A DNA stretch of 64,000 nucleotides from Isoetes taiwanensis (lineage: Eukaryota; Streptophyta; Lycopodiopsida; Isoetales; Isoetaceae), in assembly GCA_021234155.1 (NCBI GenBank), contig JAJEKV010000411.1:60001-124000 (forward strand). Reading direction: 5' to 3'. This document shows positions 35,773 to 46,930 of this stretch, one piece after another (within the stretch, counting starts at the first letter, position 1; each line of letters opens with the position of its first letter). The notes under the pieces were generated by a model. The model made no database searches and was not told where the DNA came from. It was given only the letters and a program-made list of their open reading frames with translations. The position numbers and the translations under genes are program-made.

Positions 35773-38700
35773 TCAAGTTTTACAAACCCATTTTATGCTT
35801 TTCTTGGATGCTTTTATGCTTCTTAGGGGAGCAATTTTTGGCTGTTCTTTCTTTTTCTCTGACCACCATTTGCTTTCTTCCGCCACAACTTTCTTTCTAA
35901 CAACAGCTAATATTTTCTTCTGTTTTCTAGATTTCTTCTCGACCTTGGACTTGGACTTACCATTTGCCAATGTCTCTGAATCTGGTGGAGGTAGGCAATC
36001 TACAATGTGCTTATGTGTCTCTAAAGGTAGCTGGTACATGGATTCTTCACCTGTAATAGCTAACAATTCTACCTTTGCACATATGACAAGATGTGAATAA
36101 CAATTCACATCGGGCATTGAATGACATAACTCATACCTATCGCCATCAATATACTTAAAGTACTTGCCTGTAAGAACAACCTCTTGTCTGTTAAATTTTG
36201 AACCCCATTCATCTGTGAAAGATCTTTCTACTACATGCTTGGGCTCCTGCACTTCACAATCCGTAACTCCACATTTTCGCCGTTGTTAGCCTCGTGATTA
36301 ATTACAACGTTGTCACCGACTTCTACAAGTTCAGCCTTCCACCGATTATCACCTTCATATTGGACATGAGTGATGTGTGTTCAATCCCCATGATTTCGGT
36401 TTCAGCTCGTAATATCGTGGCGGCCCCAACCTTCTAATATTAAGACACTTATTCCACAAACCCTTCCAACAAGCATTACAAAAGCATGACAAAGCTTTAT
36501 GTGCAACCATGGTAGGTCTACTTTGGCATATTGGTCGAATTGTATGTATCCGTGTGGTCCCCTTCAAGGTCTCACAATCATACCTTATCTTTCTACATAC
36601 TTCACCTACTCCTATTAGCCAAAACCTGTCTGCGACAAAAAAAAAAATCAGCAAATTAACATTTGTGTAGGATTTGTAAATGTAAGTTTTAGACCCATAC
36701 CTGATAATGCTGCTATCTTTCATTCCTCTTTTTATAGTAAAATACCACTTCAAGAAGTTCACAGCATCTTCTGCATTCCTTAGTGGAGTGCTGGACCTTT
36801 TTAACATCTCGCTGGTGAGTATCCCTTTTTATGGCAGCCCGGCGCCATCATGCTCGCCTTTGCCATGAGAAGATGCAAAGAAATTCCATTCCATTTTTAT
36901 TCCAAATTCTCTCATAAAAATCTTCCCAAATAATAGAATGACCTAGAGGACTTGAAACGCGGCAAAGACATCCATCCGACCAAAAGACATGGAGAGAGTA
37001 ATTTATACCTTTAGCGCCAAGTAGTCCGTGATGTTTTTGGAGACAATGTTGCACCTAAGTCAAGTGTCATGTTCACGATCGTGGACATGTAAAATGAGTC
37101 TCCTTCACTAGCTTACGGTCACCAATCTGGATATTTGAACTTTCATCTCTTCTTGCATGCCTATACGTGATATGAACAAGTATTGAACATTGGTCATTCC
37201 TCCAATGTAGTGTTTGAATTTCTTGCTGGATTTTGAAACTGTAATTCTCTGCGAAATCGATAACTGAGATGACTACATCTGCTGGAAATGTCTGTAGGCA
37301 TTCTTTGAACTACTCTGCCTGCCATCTGGCTGTGTAGTTATGTGGAATGAATTGCTTGAATACAGCATCAGCATGCTGTAAAAAATCAGAGCATGATGTA
37401 TTCTTGTACACCAATTTCATGACATCCTTAGTCTTAACAACTGGTTTCCACCTTTCCCAACATCTTTTGCATATGTTTCTTTCACCTAAACATACAAGTT
37501 CGATCAGCATGAAAGCATAAGAAGAAGACCATTTTGCAAGATGTAAGATCTGAAACAGTTCATTCAAATAACTGAAATATACCTTTTCAAAATTCTTCCA
37601 ATCCATCTTGACACGTTTGCTCCTCTCCTTTGGACATTTCTTAAAACATTTCAGTCCACAAGCACTACATTCAAGTTGCAAACAAGTCCCTTTATACCAT
37701 GTTGTTGTATCTTTCTTTGGGCATACCATGGACCTCCACATTTCACTAACACTCATGAACGTATGCTTAGAGGCTTCACAAGTTGGTCCATATCCACAAA
37801 CATCACACTTACATGTACAATTAGAACCATGCAACTTAGAGTCTCGCCCATCTTGCTCAAAGCTTGCCTTACAAATTCTGCCGCTCTCATGTGATAAATA
37901 CAAAGACATGTCTCCCTTTCCTTGAGCCTCCTTACAAACTTAGGCTTTAGAGCTTCAAACAAAGCGAGCCCAATCTTCATACTTGGATATTGCCTTTTGA
38001 ATCTTTTGTAGAACATTACACTGTAACTTAGAAATCAGTTAATAATTTTAAAGACCTATGACTTAAGCTTCACAATACATCATTCAAAGACCTTGCACAA
38101 AAAACCAAGCAAGGAAAAGAACATACATGTGACTCTTCTAAAAAGTGTATTGCATGTAACAAATGAGGTTTCAGCAATATATCTCCATTATTCTATCTCC
38201 TCAATTTGAGAACTTGTCTTTGTTTGAGAAACTCTTGTTTGGGAGACCCGTAAGTCATAAACCTTTTTAAGGGTCTTCATCACATAGCTTGTCCATTCTG
38301 GCTTTCTTCTTAAACATGGGCCACGGCCCTCCAAATTCAGCCCGTTTCCTCTTGTCTATAGCCACATAAACAGCCTTCCTCTTCAAGTTTAGAGCTCTTG
38401 CTACTGCAGCTCGATTGGTACAGTCATTAACAGCCATCATCATAGTTGATGCTCTTGCTTGATTGACGTCTTGAGTTCTGCATCTTTTCTTACTCTCAAG
38501 GGAATTCTTAACATTATCAAAAACATGCCTATACACATTGAATTCCTTAAAACCAATCATGTCAAATTCAGGAAGCTTCTCTGCTGCCCTGGAAACTACC
38601 TCCCTTCTATCATCTGGATGTAAGTTAGAACATACCTTGTTGATGTAATCCACAATCTACTTACATAAGCTTTGTTTATACCTAATGCCCACCCTTTCCT

Positions 38701-39064
38701 TATCTTCACATTGTACCAGTGCCTCCTTTTCAGCCTTCCTTTTTCCTCTCAAAGATCTTTCTTCTTGTCGACATAATTCTTCCATGATGGTGTTTGGAGA
38801 TAAACAATTACATGCTTTCTTGCAATCATTAATACATACTGGAGAACTTTGTTCATGCTTGCTACTTCCAATTGGAGATGAGATTGTCTGCCAATTACTT
38901 TCATGTACAGAACTTTTAGTTTGCAATGGAATTGGTATCTCCTCAGCCACATCAATGCTTGGTATATAAGATTGCAATTTGTAACCAAGAGCAGCAGCTA
39001 TCTCCTCTGGATCTGTACCTTCAAATCTCGCTTCAAATTCAGCTGCATATGTTGCAACAAGATC
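35773..39064 (-). pseudogene. Putative DDD/E transposase of element B (DFAENY family), broken
   Basis: Read leftward. 39064-38660: MDLVATYAAEFEARFEGTDP and RSLRGKRKAEKEAL. 38653-38267: CTNRAAVARALNLKRKAVYV (helix-turn-helix-like). 38016-37560: LFEALKPKFVRRLKERETCL and Cys-rich CTCKCDVCGYGPTC, CSACGLKC. About 37270-37180: VIDFAENYSFKIQQEIQTLH. 37054-36850: VFWSDG, then in a shifted frame WNFFASSHGKGEHDGA. 36807-36355 and 36252-35773: C-terminal part with GDRYELCHSM and a basic tail. The motif order matches element A. At least one frameshift lies between WSDG and HGKGEHDG, so this copy is probably inactive as read. Confidence 0.65.
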
Positions 39065-39433
39065 CATTGAAGCCCAAAGAATTTTGAGGCATAATCGAAA
39101 TTCATGCCCAAAGAATTTTGAGGCATAATCGAAATTCATACATGAGAACCTGCCATAAAAACAAGAAATGCATTCCTCTTTCTTGAAAATTGAATTCCAG
39201 CAGCTGCATGCTATTAGAAAGCGGGAGATCATCCCTCCCTAGCTGGATTGATGACATGGCTAAACAAACTTCCATTTCTGGAGCCTTTCGAACCTAATTT
39301 TGCCCGCGCTCAAAAGAACCCGTCATGGGCATGTTCTTGCAGGGCAAAAATGCACTTACTAAAAAGTAAAGCACCCCATCAGCACCCAGTGTCGCCGACA
39401 TTAAAAATGCCCCCCAGCTACGTGCGTTTACCC

Positions 39434-39571
39434 TTTGAAGACCCTAAATTGAACATGATCTTCTTCCCTAGCCAATATAAATGATCTCACAATATTCATG
39501 CTGTCATCATTGCGGTCTTCAATCTTACAGTTTAAAATACATGTACAGCTAGACATTCTTCATATTCTTCA
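39434..39571 (-). mobile_element. Proximal part of the copia 3' LTR with polypurine tract
   Basis: On the minus strand the pol frame ends ...YDIKGG-stop, overlapping a purine-rich tract (AAGGGAGGA, about 39572-39580), and the LTR starts TGAAGAATATG at 39571. Element B interrupts it at 39433. Confidence 0.6.
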
Positions 39572-39729
39572 TCCTCCCTTAATGTCATAGGCTGTACATT
39601 GTAGTTTATCTTTCAGGAAATTAAACCTGTATTCTGGTAAGGCTTTGGTCATGATATCTGCTAATTGATATGCACTGCAGACATATGTTAATTTAATCAT
39701 TCCTTTTTCGACAGTTTCTCTTATGGAAT
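39572..39729 (-). pseudogene. Copia pol, C-terminal end of RNase H
   Basis: Reads [30 protein letters not shown] and a terminal KGG-stop. The LADIxTKAL motif is diagnostic of the end of Ty1/copia polyproteins. It continues upstream at 42754 once the LTR element at 39730-42748 is removed. Confidence 0.85.
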
Positions 39730-42700
39730 TGTTAGTTGTGAGTTCTTGGCATGCATTTTCGCAAAGAGCTAGCCTATGATCGGGCCGGATGCTACAAAGC
39801 TGCCATGCTCATGATCACAAAACAAGAACAAGACAAAGAAATATGCACAAAGAATGAAGGGAACGTGGCCAAATGAGGCTCTCCAAATATGAGATCAAAC
39901 CTGAGTACATCTGAAGAGGCTCCGGTCTAATATAGTGTAGACCGCAAATCTAAGCCGTACATCTAACTAAATCTAATCCCTACACTTATGTTAACCTAAT
40001 CATGCCAAGTGTCAGTCTGCCACCACTGACACCTAACATGTGTACAATGTTAACCACTAGGTGGTTAACACTGCCTCCCCCTAAAAGTTTTTTAGCACAA
40101 AAATATGTACAGACTTTTATAAGATAAGTCCGACAATTACAACATGGTGCCAAAAATTTAGGGGTGTAAATGATGGTAATGGTTGGGTGGTGTCGCCGTA
40201 AAAGATCTTCATGATTCCGTTGAGGACGAATAAGATCCGAATGAATGTCGATGGAGAAGAACATGGATCATAGGAACATGGGCCAAAAAACATAAAGACC
40301 ATCCCCTAATATTATGGGTAAGTCTATTTTATTATATAGTGCCCAAAAGTTCACTTAAAAAATAATTAAAGGGTCTTCAAAAATGTAAGCACCAAAAAAG
40401 CTTCCCCTGTGATCAGCCATAGAAAAGCGTGGCTATGTGTGACAATATTTTGTAGAGCGTGGATCTGGAGCACAAAGCGTGGCTGGAGCGTGGACTTGGC
40501 GTGACAATATTTTGCAGAGCGTGGATCTGGAGCACAAAGCGTGGCTGGAGCGTGGACTTGGCGTGGGCGTGCGTGAGGTTGGCTCAAGAATTAGCGTGGC
40601 CCGTGGACAGTGAAAGAAAACTGAAGCGTGGAGGGTGGGGCCCCGTGAGCGTGACCCCGTGACCCCGTGAGTGAGCCGTGAGCCGTGGGTGCAAGCAATA
40701 AAGTTTGAGCGTGGGTCAACACGTGAGTAGGGCACGGCAGGAATGTAGGAGACCCTAAAAAGTGCAGAAAGGGGCGGCCAAATCTGAGCCGTTGAGGTGA
40801 AAAAACCCTAAAAATGAATGTGAAAGCAAGGGATAAGAGATGCCGGAATAGAAGCTGCGAGATTTCTGCTGCCACAAGAACTTGCTATTTCTGCCCAACG
40901 AGTTGGCAACAGATCTGTGAAGGGCCGGATGTGAGATGCAGAGTTGGTCTTCTGAAAACAGAAAGAATGTTTGCACCTGAAAGGCCAAACATGGCGGTCG
41001 GATTTCGAGGCAACATGTTTGGAATCTACATACCAACACTCGGTGGATCTGCCAATGGAAAACTTGATGTGCTTGGTGCCGGATGAAATGTGAATAATAG
41101 CCACGGGTTGGTGAAAGCTTGATCAGATGAAAGAGCCGGTAATCGGTACTGCCTTGTTTAGATAGATAAGACTTTGCTTGTTAAGGTTACGGATGACGAT
41201 TTGGGAAGAAACTTGCTTTCTGGGGCCATCCATGCTCTTCTATGAAATCTTGAAAAGAATAACCGGTCTGGACGAATTTTGTGCAAGTACCCAGCTTGGA
41301 AAAAGAATACGAGATGGCTGCTTCAAACAAAGAATACTCCTCTGTAAAGCCGAATAGGCTGGTCATGTATTGCTCTAAAAAAATGATCACACTGCATGGA
41401 ATGTTGAAAAATCTGCTGCTTCTCTCTGTGATGTGCAGACAGGGGCGAATCTTGTATGAGGAGCGACTACCAGCTTGTGAAGAAAAAAACTTTGCTGTGA
41501 TTTATGGTAAGCTATAAGCTCATGAAAAATAGAAGCCTTGGAGGAATGTGATGAAATTATTTGCTGGTTTTGCAGTTAGTGCAAATCAAAGAGCCTGAAG
41601 GAATCCGACGTAAGGCGTGCTGGCTTGGAAGACAGAGTTTAATGGCAGGGGGTATGTGCTAGGGTGTATGTGCTTGAACGGATGGATGGGGGCTAGCCAA
41701 AGTGCTGGCTCTCTTGAAAAATTCAATAAGAATTGCATCTTGATACTGTACTGGAGATAAGCAGGTGCCTGCAGAAGATTTGCTGATAGAGAAATATGGG
41801 ACTTGCCTGTCATATAAGTGTTTGTGCAGAGAAAGACCTTGGGAATTCTTGCTTCAGAACCTGTGATGACGAAAGCTGGGGGCTAGCCACAGTGCTGGCC
41901 CTCTTGAAATAAGTGGAACAAGAAAGCTTCATGCAGAAAGCTTCTGAAGTACTGCCTTTGAAACAAAAGATTTTTGGGTGTGCAGAAGCACGTTTTCTGA
42001 GAAAACTGAGATAAAATAGAAGATAAAGAAGGAATCGAGATATTTTTGGCAGTTTTTTAGCAAATAGAGATAAAAAATATCAAACTTCTGACTTTTCTGA
42101 AAATTTAGCAGAGAGGAGTGCTGTCACCACTCCAAAAATCCTCTACTATAAAATTGTGCTTGCTGCAGCATGAAAAACAGAGTTTTTGAAAACGATTTTC
42201 ATGACCAAACTAAGTGTTAAGGAATTGATTGACAAAGGGGCCTCCAGCCGGACCATTTCAACAACTGGTTGGGCCAAATAAAGGAATTGAAGGGGTGAGA
42301 GTAGTGTACAAGAAGTATTCAAGAACTGATTAGGATAAAAGCAGCAAAGGCAACAGCAAAACAGCAAGGCTCAAGAAGGTGATCACGAACGAACCCGGCA
42401 TAACGGCGCCAGTGTTAGTTGTGAGTTCTTGGCATGCACCCTGCAGCAGCAGTCTATGACTGCCAGATGCTACAAAGCTGCCATGCTCATGATCACAAAA
42501 CAAGAACAAGACAAAGAAATATGCACAAAGAATGAAGGGAACGTGGCCAAATGAGGCTCTCCAAATATGAGATCAAACCTGCGTACATCTGAAGAGGCTC
42601 CGGTCTAATATAGTGTAGACCGCAAATCTGAGCCGTACATCTAACTAAATCTAATCCCTACACTTATGTTAACCTAATCATGCCAAGTGTCAGTCTGCCA

Positions 42701-42748
42701 CCACTGACACCTAACATGTGTACAATGTTAACCACTAGGTGGTTAATA
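39730..42748 (-). mobile_element. 3.0 kb non-autonomous LTR retrotransposon (LARD/TRIM-like)
   Basis: Two LTRs, 39730-40070 and 42413-42748, are highly similar, start TGTTAG and end TTAACA/TTAATA. GGAAT duplicates flank it exactly (39725-39729 and 42749-42753). On the minus strand the 5' LTR is followed by a primer-binding-like TGGCGCCGTTATGCC (about 42396-42411), and the 3' LTR is preceded by the polypurine tract CTTTTAGGGGGAGGCAG (40071-40087). The interior has no gag or pol, so movement would need proteins from another element. Confidence 0.93.
40439..40562. repeat. 62 bp tandem duplication in the LARD interior
   Basis: 40439-40500 and 40501-40562 are identical but for one base (unit starts GTGACAATATTTTG). 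It is followed to about 40700 by GCGTGG and CCCCGTGA short repeats. Confidence 0.9.
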
Positions 42749-42753
42749 GGAAT

Positions 42754-43393
42754 GAAGCTCCAACTCAATGTGTTTGGATCTCTCGTGCAAGACTAGATCC
42801 TTTGACATGGCTATGCAGCTAGTGTTATCAAAGAACATCTCAGTTGCCTGATTATAACAAAAACCAAGCTCACTGATCAATCTTCATTCCCATATTAATT
42901 CTTTAGCTAGCAGAAGCATATTTTGCTTCTGCACTAGACATGGCAATAGACCCTTGCTTTTTGCATTTCCAAGCTATTGGTGCTCCTCCTAGAAATATTA
43001 GATAACCTGAGGTGGATTTCCGTCGATCCGAATCCCCTCCCCAATCATCATCACAGTATGCTTTGAGGTTCATATCTTCTGTACTAAATGTGATTCCAAG
43101 ATTCATTGTTTCTTTGAGATACCTAACTACTCTTTTTGCAGCAGTCCAATGATCTTTGCCTAGCTAGATCATTGAGATATCTACTTAGCATATTAACTAT
43201 ATATGCTATGTCAGGTTTTGAACAGTTCGCCACATATGCTAAACATCCAACCAGTGACCTATATGGTACGTCTTGCATTTCTTCCTTTTTAGCCAAGTTT
43301 TATGGCTCATTAATTCTGATATTCTGCTCCCAGGTATCACAGGTGTTTTTGCTATTTTACAATCTTTCATTTTGAATTTGTGTAACATAGATT
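42754..43393 (-). pseudogene. Copia RNase H region
   Basis: Reads MLHKFKMKDCKIAKTPV, LKAYCDDDWGGDSDRRKSTS, GYLIFLGGAPIAWKCKKQGS, AMSSAEAKYASAS, then after a frame break LISELGFCYNQATEMFFDNT and HERSKHIELELHS. DxDWGGD and SSAEAKY are classic copia RNase H motifs. The frame break near SSAEAKYASAS and a later stop make it non-functional. Confidence 0.88.
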
Positions 43394-43734
43394 TTGGGAA
43401 GGGACTCGCAAAGAACACCAAAACCGGCCCCCTAATGAGAAATGGTCACCAACGGCCTCGAGAATGCCCTGAAGAGTAAGGTAGGAAATTGGTGAAGCCC
43501 GCCAAAATGTGCATCAACGCCATGGGATGTATGAAACCTGGAAAAAAGGAGAAATGCCAAGAAAGTACCCATTAAACATTAATAACATAGGTACAACTAT
43601 GGCAGGCAAGCACCCCTAAGAAAATAGTCCCCAAAAAGCAAAAACACCCATTAGATGTTAGGAACTGTAAACAAACATATATAGAAATAGAAAACGTCAT
43701 TGAGAGGTGGAAAAAAGAAAAAATAGCATCACCA

Positions 43735-43852
43735 ACAGGTGGAGATCATCTAGCATTGCCCAACGGGTAGAAAAAGATAGATAACATCACCCAATGGGTG
43801 GAAAATAATTTGCATCAGCCATCGGGTGGAAAAAGCATCACCCAACGGGTGG
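43735..43852. repeat. Short tandem repeats CATCACCCAACGGGTGGAAAA
   Basis: Four to five degenerate copies of a unit of about 25 bp containing CACCCAACGGGTGG, itself a small palindrome, within the first repeat region of the split-repeat element. Confidence 0.6.
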
Positions 43853-44099
43853 TCAGTACTCAACAGAAATAATAGACGAACTCAAAACAACATATAAGGG
43901 CGGGTAGGGTGGGAAGCAATGGGCAAGGAAAGAGATGTTGCTGTGAGAAGACGTCGATAACGAGCCACAAGAAGATGCCGATAACGAGCACATATATAGC
44001 TGCTCATCCCATCCTAGAATAACGATCCGAGGGCTCGGATCGATGCCATTCTGGGAAGGGACTCGCAAAGAACACCAAAATCGGCCGACTACCAGAGAA

Positions 44100-46320
44100 C
44101 TTCCTTATCTACAAGCTCAGCCAACGAGAAACGTCTAAATATCGAGCAACATCGTAAACCACATAGCAAGAGGGAGAGCATGATTACCGCCATGCGCCGT
44201 GAACATGAATATCAACACGTAGAACTCCTTGGGCAGTTATTGCATATAGAAGAGATAGATAGATAGTATTTTAACGTCACGCCACTAGGCAGCATCCAAC
44301 TGGACATGTGACCACACACCACACTATATTGCTTGGTTGGGCCCTGCCCCCAACCACTTTACATTGCGTCTGTGGGTTTTGACACCCAACAGTTCAGAGT
44401 GCTATTCTGGGCGGTCTCGAACTCGAGACCTATAGTTGCTAGACCTAGTGTGTTACCACTAGACTAAACACCCAGATGAAGATGGCCAACGACGATGCCT
44501 GCGACGATGTGCATGAACAACATCATGTATGCCCTCATACTGCCGCGAGTTGAAAACATTATGGATCAAATAACAAAGAGGTCACATGAAAAAAATCTTG
44601 TTCAAGATAACGACAAAATGGCTATGGTCACATGAGGAGGAAAAAGAGGTGGTCTAAATCCTATAAGAGGATAAAACTCCATGAGTCACTCATTGCAAGA
44701 AAAAAGGTCACATGAAAAAAATCTTGTTCAAGATAACTAAAAAATGGTGAGCGAACTGAAAAGACAAAGAACTCAACAGCTTCTATGAGTGATTAAGGCC
44801 AATGCAATGAGTCTGTTGTGGAAACTAGAACAATAAAAATGAGTATAAAGGCACAATGCAAAACTAGAATGTGTCCAATATAAATCCATGCGGTAAAAAC
44901 TCAATGGACTGCCAAATGCCTGCCGCATAAGGCCAAATATCAAAATGCAAATGAGAGAACTAGAGAATGAGTCCAGAAAAGACAACACAAAATGTAAATG
45001 CATCCCTTATAAAACCCGCACAAAAAGGCAATGGATTGCCAAATACAAATACGTCATAACCAGAAAATGAGAATCAAAGAGGATATATCCAAGATAAACC
45101 CATGCCACATAAACTCAATAGCGTGCCACATGCAAATAAAGCAAGTATAAAAGATGTGAAATCATATATGATAATGGGGTGAGGCTAAAGCCTAAAACTG
45201 GGAAAAACAACGAGAAAACATACAATATAAACTAAACTTGGCCAAATAAATGCACTTGTAACAAAATGCGATGCAACGCATTTGGAAAGCAATATAAAAA
45301 TGTTAAATAAAAGAGAAATGGTAGTTTTGAATGAGATGTCATTAAGAAATTTGATAACATGCCGAAACCTATGAATAAATGCCCCTATGTAAATAACACT
45401 TACCAAAATGGGAACGAGCTTGAGGTAGAGATGGTAGCCCTAGGAGCGCAAAGTCAAGAGAAATGTGAAGAAGAAAGTGAGATTGAAGGCAAAGCAGATT
45501 CCCTATCAAGGAGGTTCACAAGGTGCGAGGAATGTGCGTGAACAAGAAGGGGGGAGCGAAGGTGGAGACTAAGAGTAGGCAAGGTGGGGTCAAATCAGTA
45601 GAATAGAAGCGGGCGGTAATGCAGCTAATTGATGACAGCTTGAAAAAATTGGAAAACAGTTCTTGGAAGTGGAGTTCGCTCTCAAGATCCAAGTGAGGCC
45701 CCTGATAATACGCTAGGAAGGTAGAGTAAACCATTATCAAAGATCAAGCTAACTAATTCATACAAAAAATGGGAACAGTATATAGTTAAAGCAAGTACCT
45801 AAGCTCAAATGATGAAATGAGGCATTGAAACTCAAATGATGTATGATGAGTATGCGCACTAAGCTGTGAATGCACAGAAGATAAATTCAATAACAAACCT
45901 AGGTGCAATAATGGACAACTCGAGATGTATCCCTGAAGATTTGGCCCAGAAACAAAAAATAAAGACATGACTGCCAACCTCGAGAAAGTATGTAAAAGAA
46001 GGATGCAATTACAAAAAAAGAACCTAGATCACCGGATATGTAATGACAAAATTCAAATCCCAGTGGAAGTATAGATGCATAAAATGGAATTCAGGATAGG
46101 CCAAAGACATGGAAATAGAGAAGAGCAATAAACAGGGAAATAGGGGATAAAGATTGCCATGACCAATCAACACAAGAAACACTTATATTCTAAATACTCT
46201 GAACAAGAAATCCCAAAAATAGCTTATGAAATCCGAAATCAAGATAAATCTACGTCAACAGATTGTAAGAAATGCAAAACATGCCAATTGGCAATAGCAT
46301 CACAAAGATAGAACTTCAAA
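44100..46320. other. Non-coding interior of the split-repeat element (left)
   Basis: Purine-rich decayed sequence. A phrase GGTCACATGAAAAAAATCTT recurs at about 44579 and 44706. No recognised protein in either strand apart from the SINE listed separately. Confidence 0.4.
44256..44473 (-). mobile_element. tRNA-derived SINE
   Basis: On the minus strand the head GGGTGTTTAGTCTAGTGG has an A-box (TAGTCTAGTGG), and GGTCTCGAGTTCGAGACC holds a B-box (GAGTTCGAGAC), spaced as in a tRNA promoter. An unrelated body of about 140 bases follows, ending near a (TATC)n tail at 44256-44270. These are internal RNA polymerase III promoter elements. Target duplication not resolved. Confidence 0.65.
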
Positions 46321-46323
46321 GCG

Positions 46324-46410
46324 TAAAAGAGTATCAAAATTCATAGTAGACGCAATGCTGACCTCATAAAAGAGTATCAAAATTCATAGTAGACGCAATG
46401 CTGACCTCAT
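46324..46410. repeat. 43 bp tandem duplication
   Basis: AAAAGAGTATCAAAATTCAT... occurs twice head to tail immediately before the GA microsatellite. Confidence 0.85.
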
Positions 46411-46448
46411 GCCACAACAACAACAACAATAACAGTAGACACACACAC

Positions 46449-46567
<119 letters not shown>

Positions 46568-46629
46568 CAGGCTAAGGAGTAATGTAAACGAGCGAGAGAA
46601 AGATAAAAGATGGTAATCAACGACGCAAA

Positions 46630-46930
46630 TGAGAGGGGGATATAGCTATGCTCGAACAAGCCTGGAAAGGTAATGCCGAACTAGATGAACGAGGGTCCAC
46701 ATAAGGAGTTGGGTCAAACCAGATAATCGATGGCGCATAGATAGTCATAGGAGATAGGTCACTTCTAATGAACTAAAGTGAGGTCGAGGAAAAGGTCAAT
46801 GAGACGGGGATATAGCTATGCTCGAACAAGCCTGGAAAGGTAATGCAGAACTGGATGAACGAGGGTCCATATAAGATTGCGGTCGAACTAGATAGTCGAT
46901 ATGGATCACTTCTAATGAATTAAAGCTAAG
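46630..46930. repeat. Tandem repeat of about 170 bp in the split-repeat element
   Basis: GGGGATATAGCTATGCTCGA...GATGAACGAGGGTCCA appears at 46635-46700 and 46805-46870 with further homology after each copy. Confidence 0.85.

Larger units (their letters stand above)
31839..39433. mobile_element. Element B: 7.6 kb TIR element, same family type as A
   Basis: The left end GGGTAAACGCACGCAGGTGG (31839) and right end (reverse complement GGGTAAACGCACGTAGCTGG, ending 39433) are inverted repeats of about 31 bp with three mismatches. TTTG flanks both sides (31835-31838 and 39434-39437), a probable 4 bp target duplication, and the insertion splits a copia LTR whose two halves rejoin cleanly. It contains a rightward coiled-coil gene (32262-34372), a PPR fragment, and a leftward DFAENY-type gene (39064-35773). 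Layout and motifs mirror element A. Confidence 0.8.

Noticed and set aside
43735-43852. CRISPR-like array of short repeats
   Set aside because: Repeats are degenerate, spacers vary in length, and the context is a eukaryotic retroelement.
44411-44472. Functional tRNA gene
   Set aside because: A- and B-boxes are present, but no acceptor-stem pairing; a retroposed SINE body follows.
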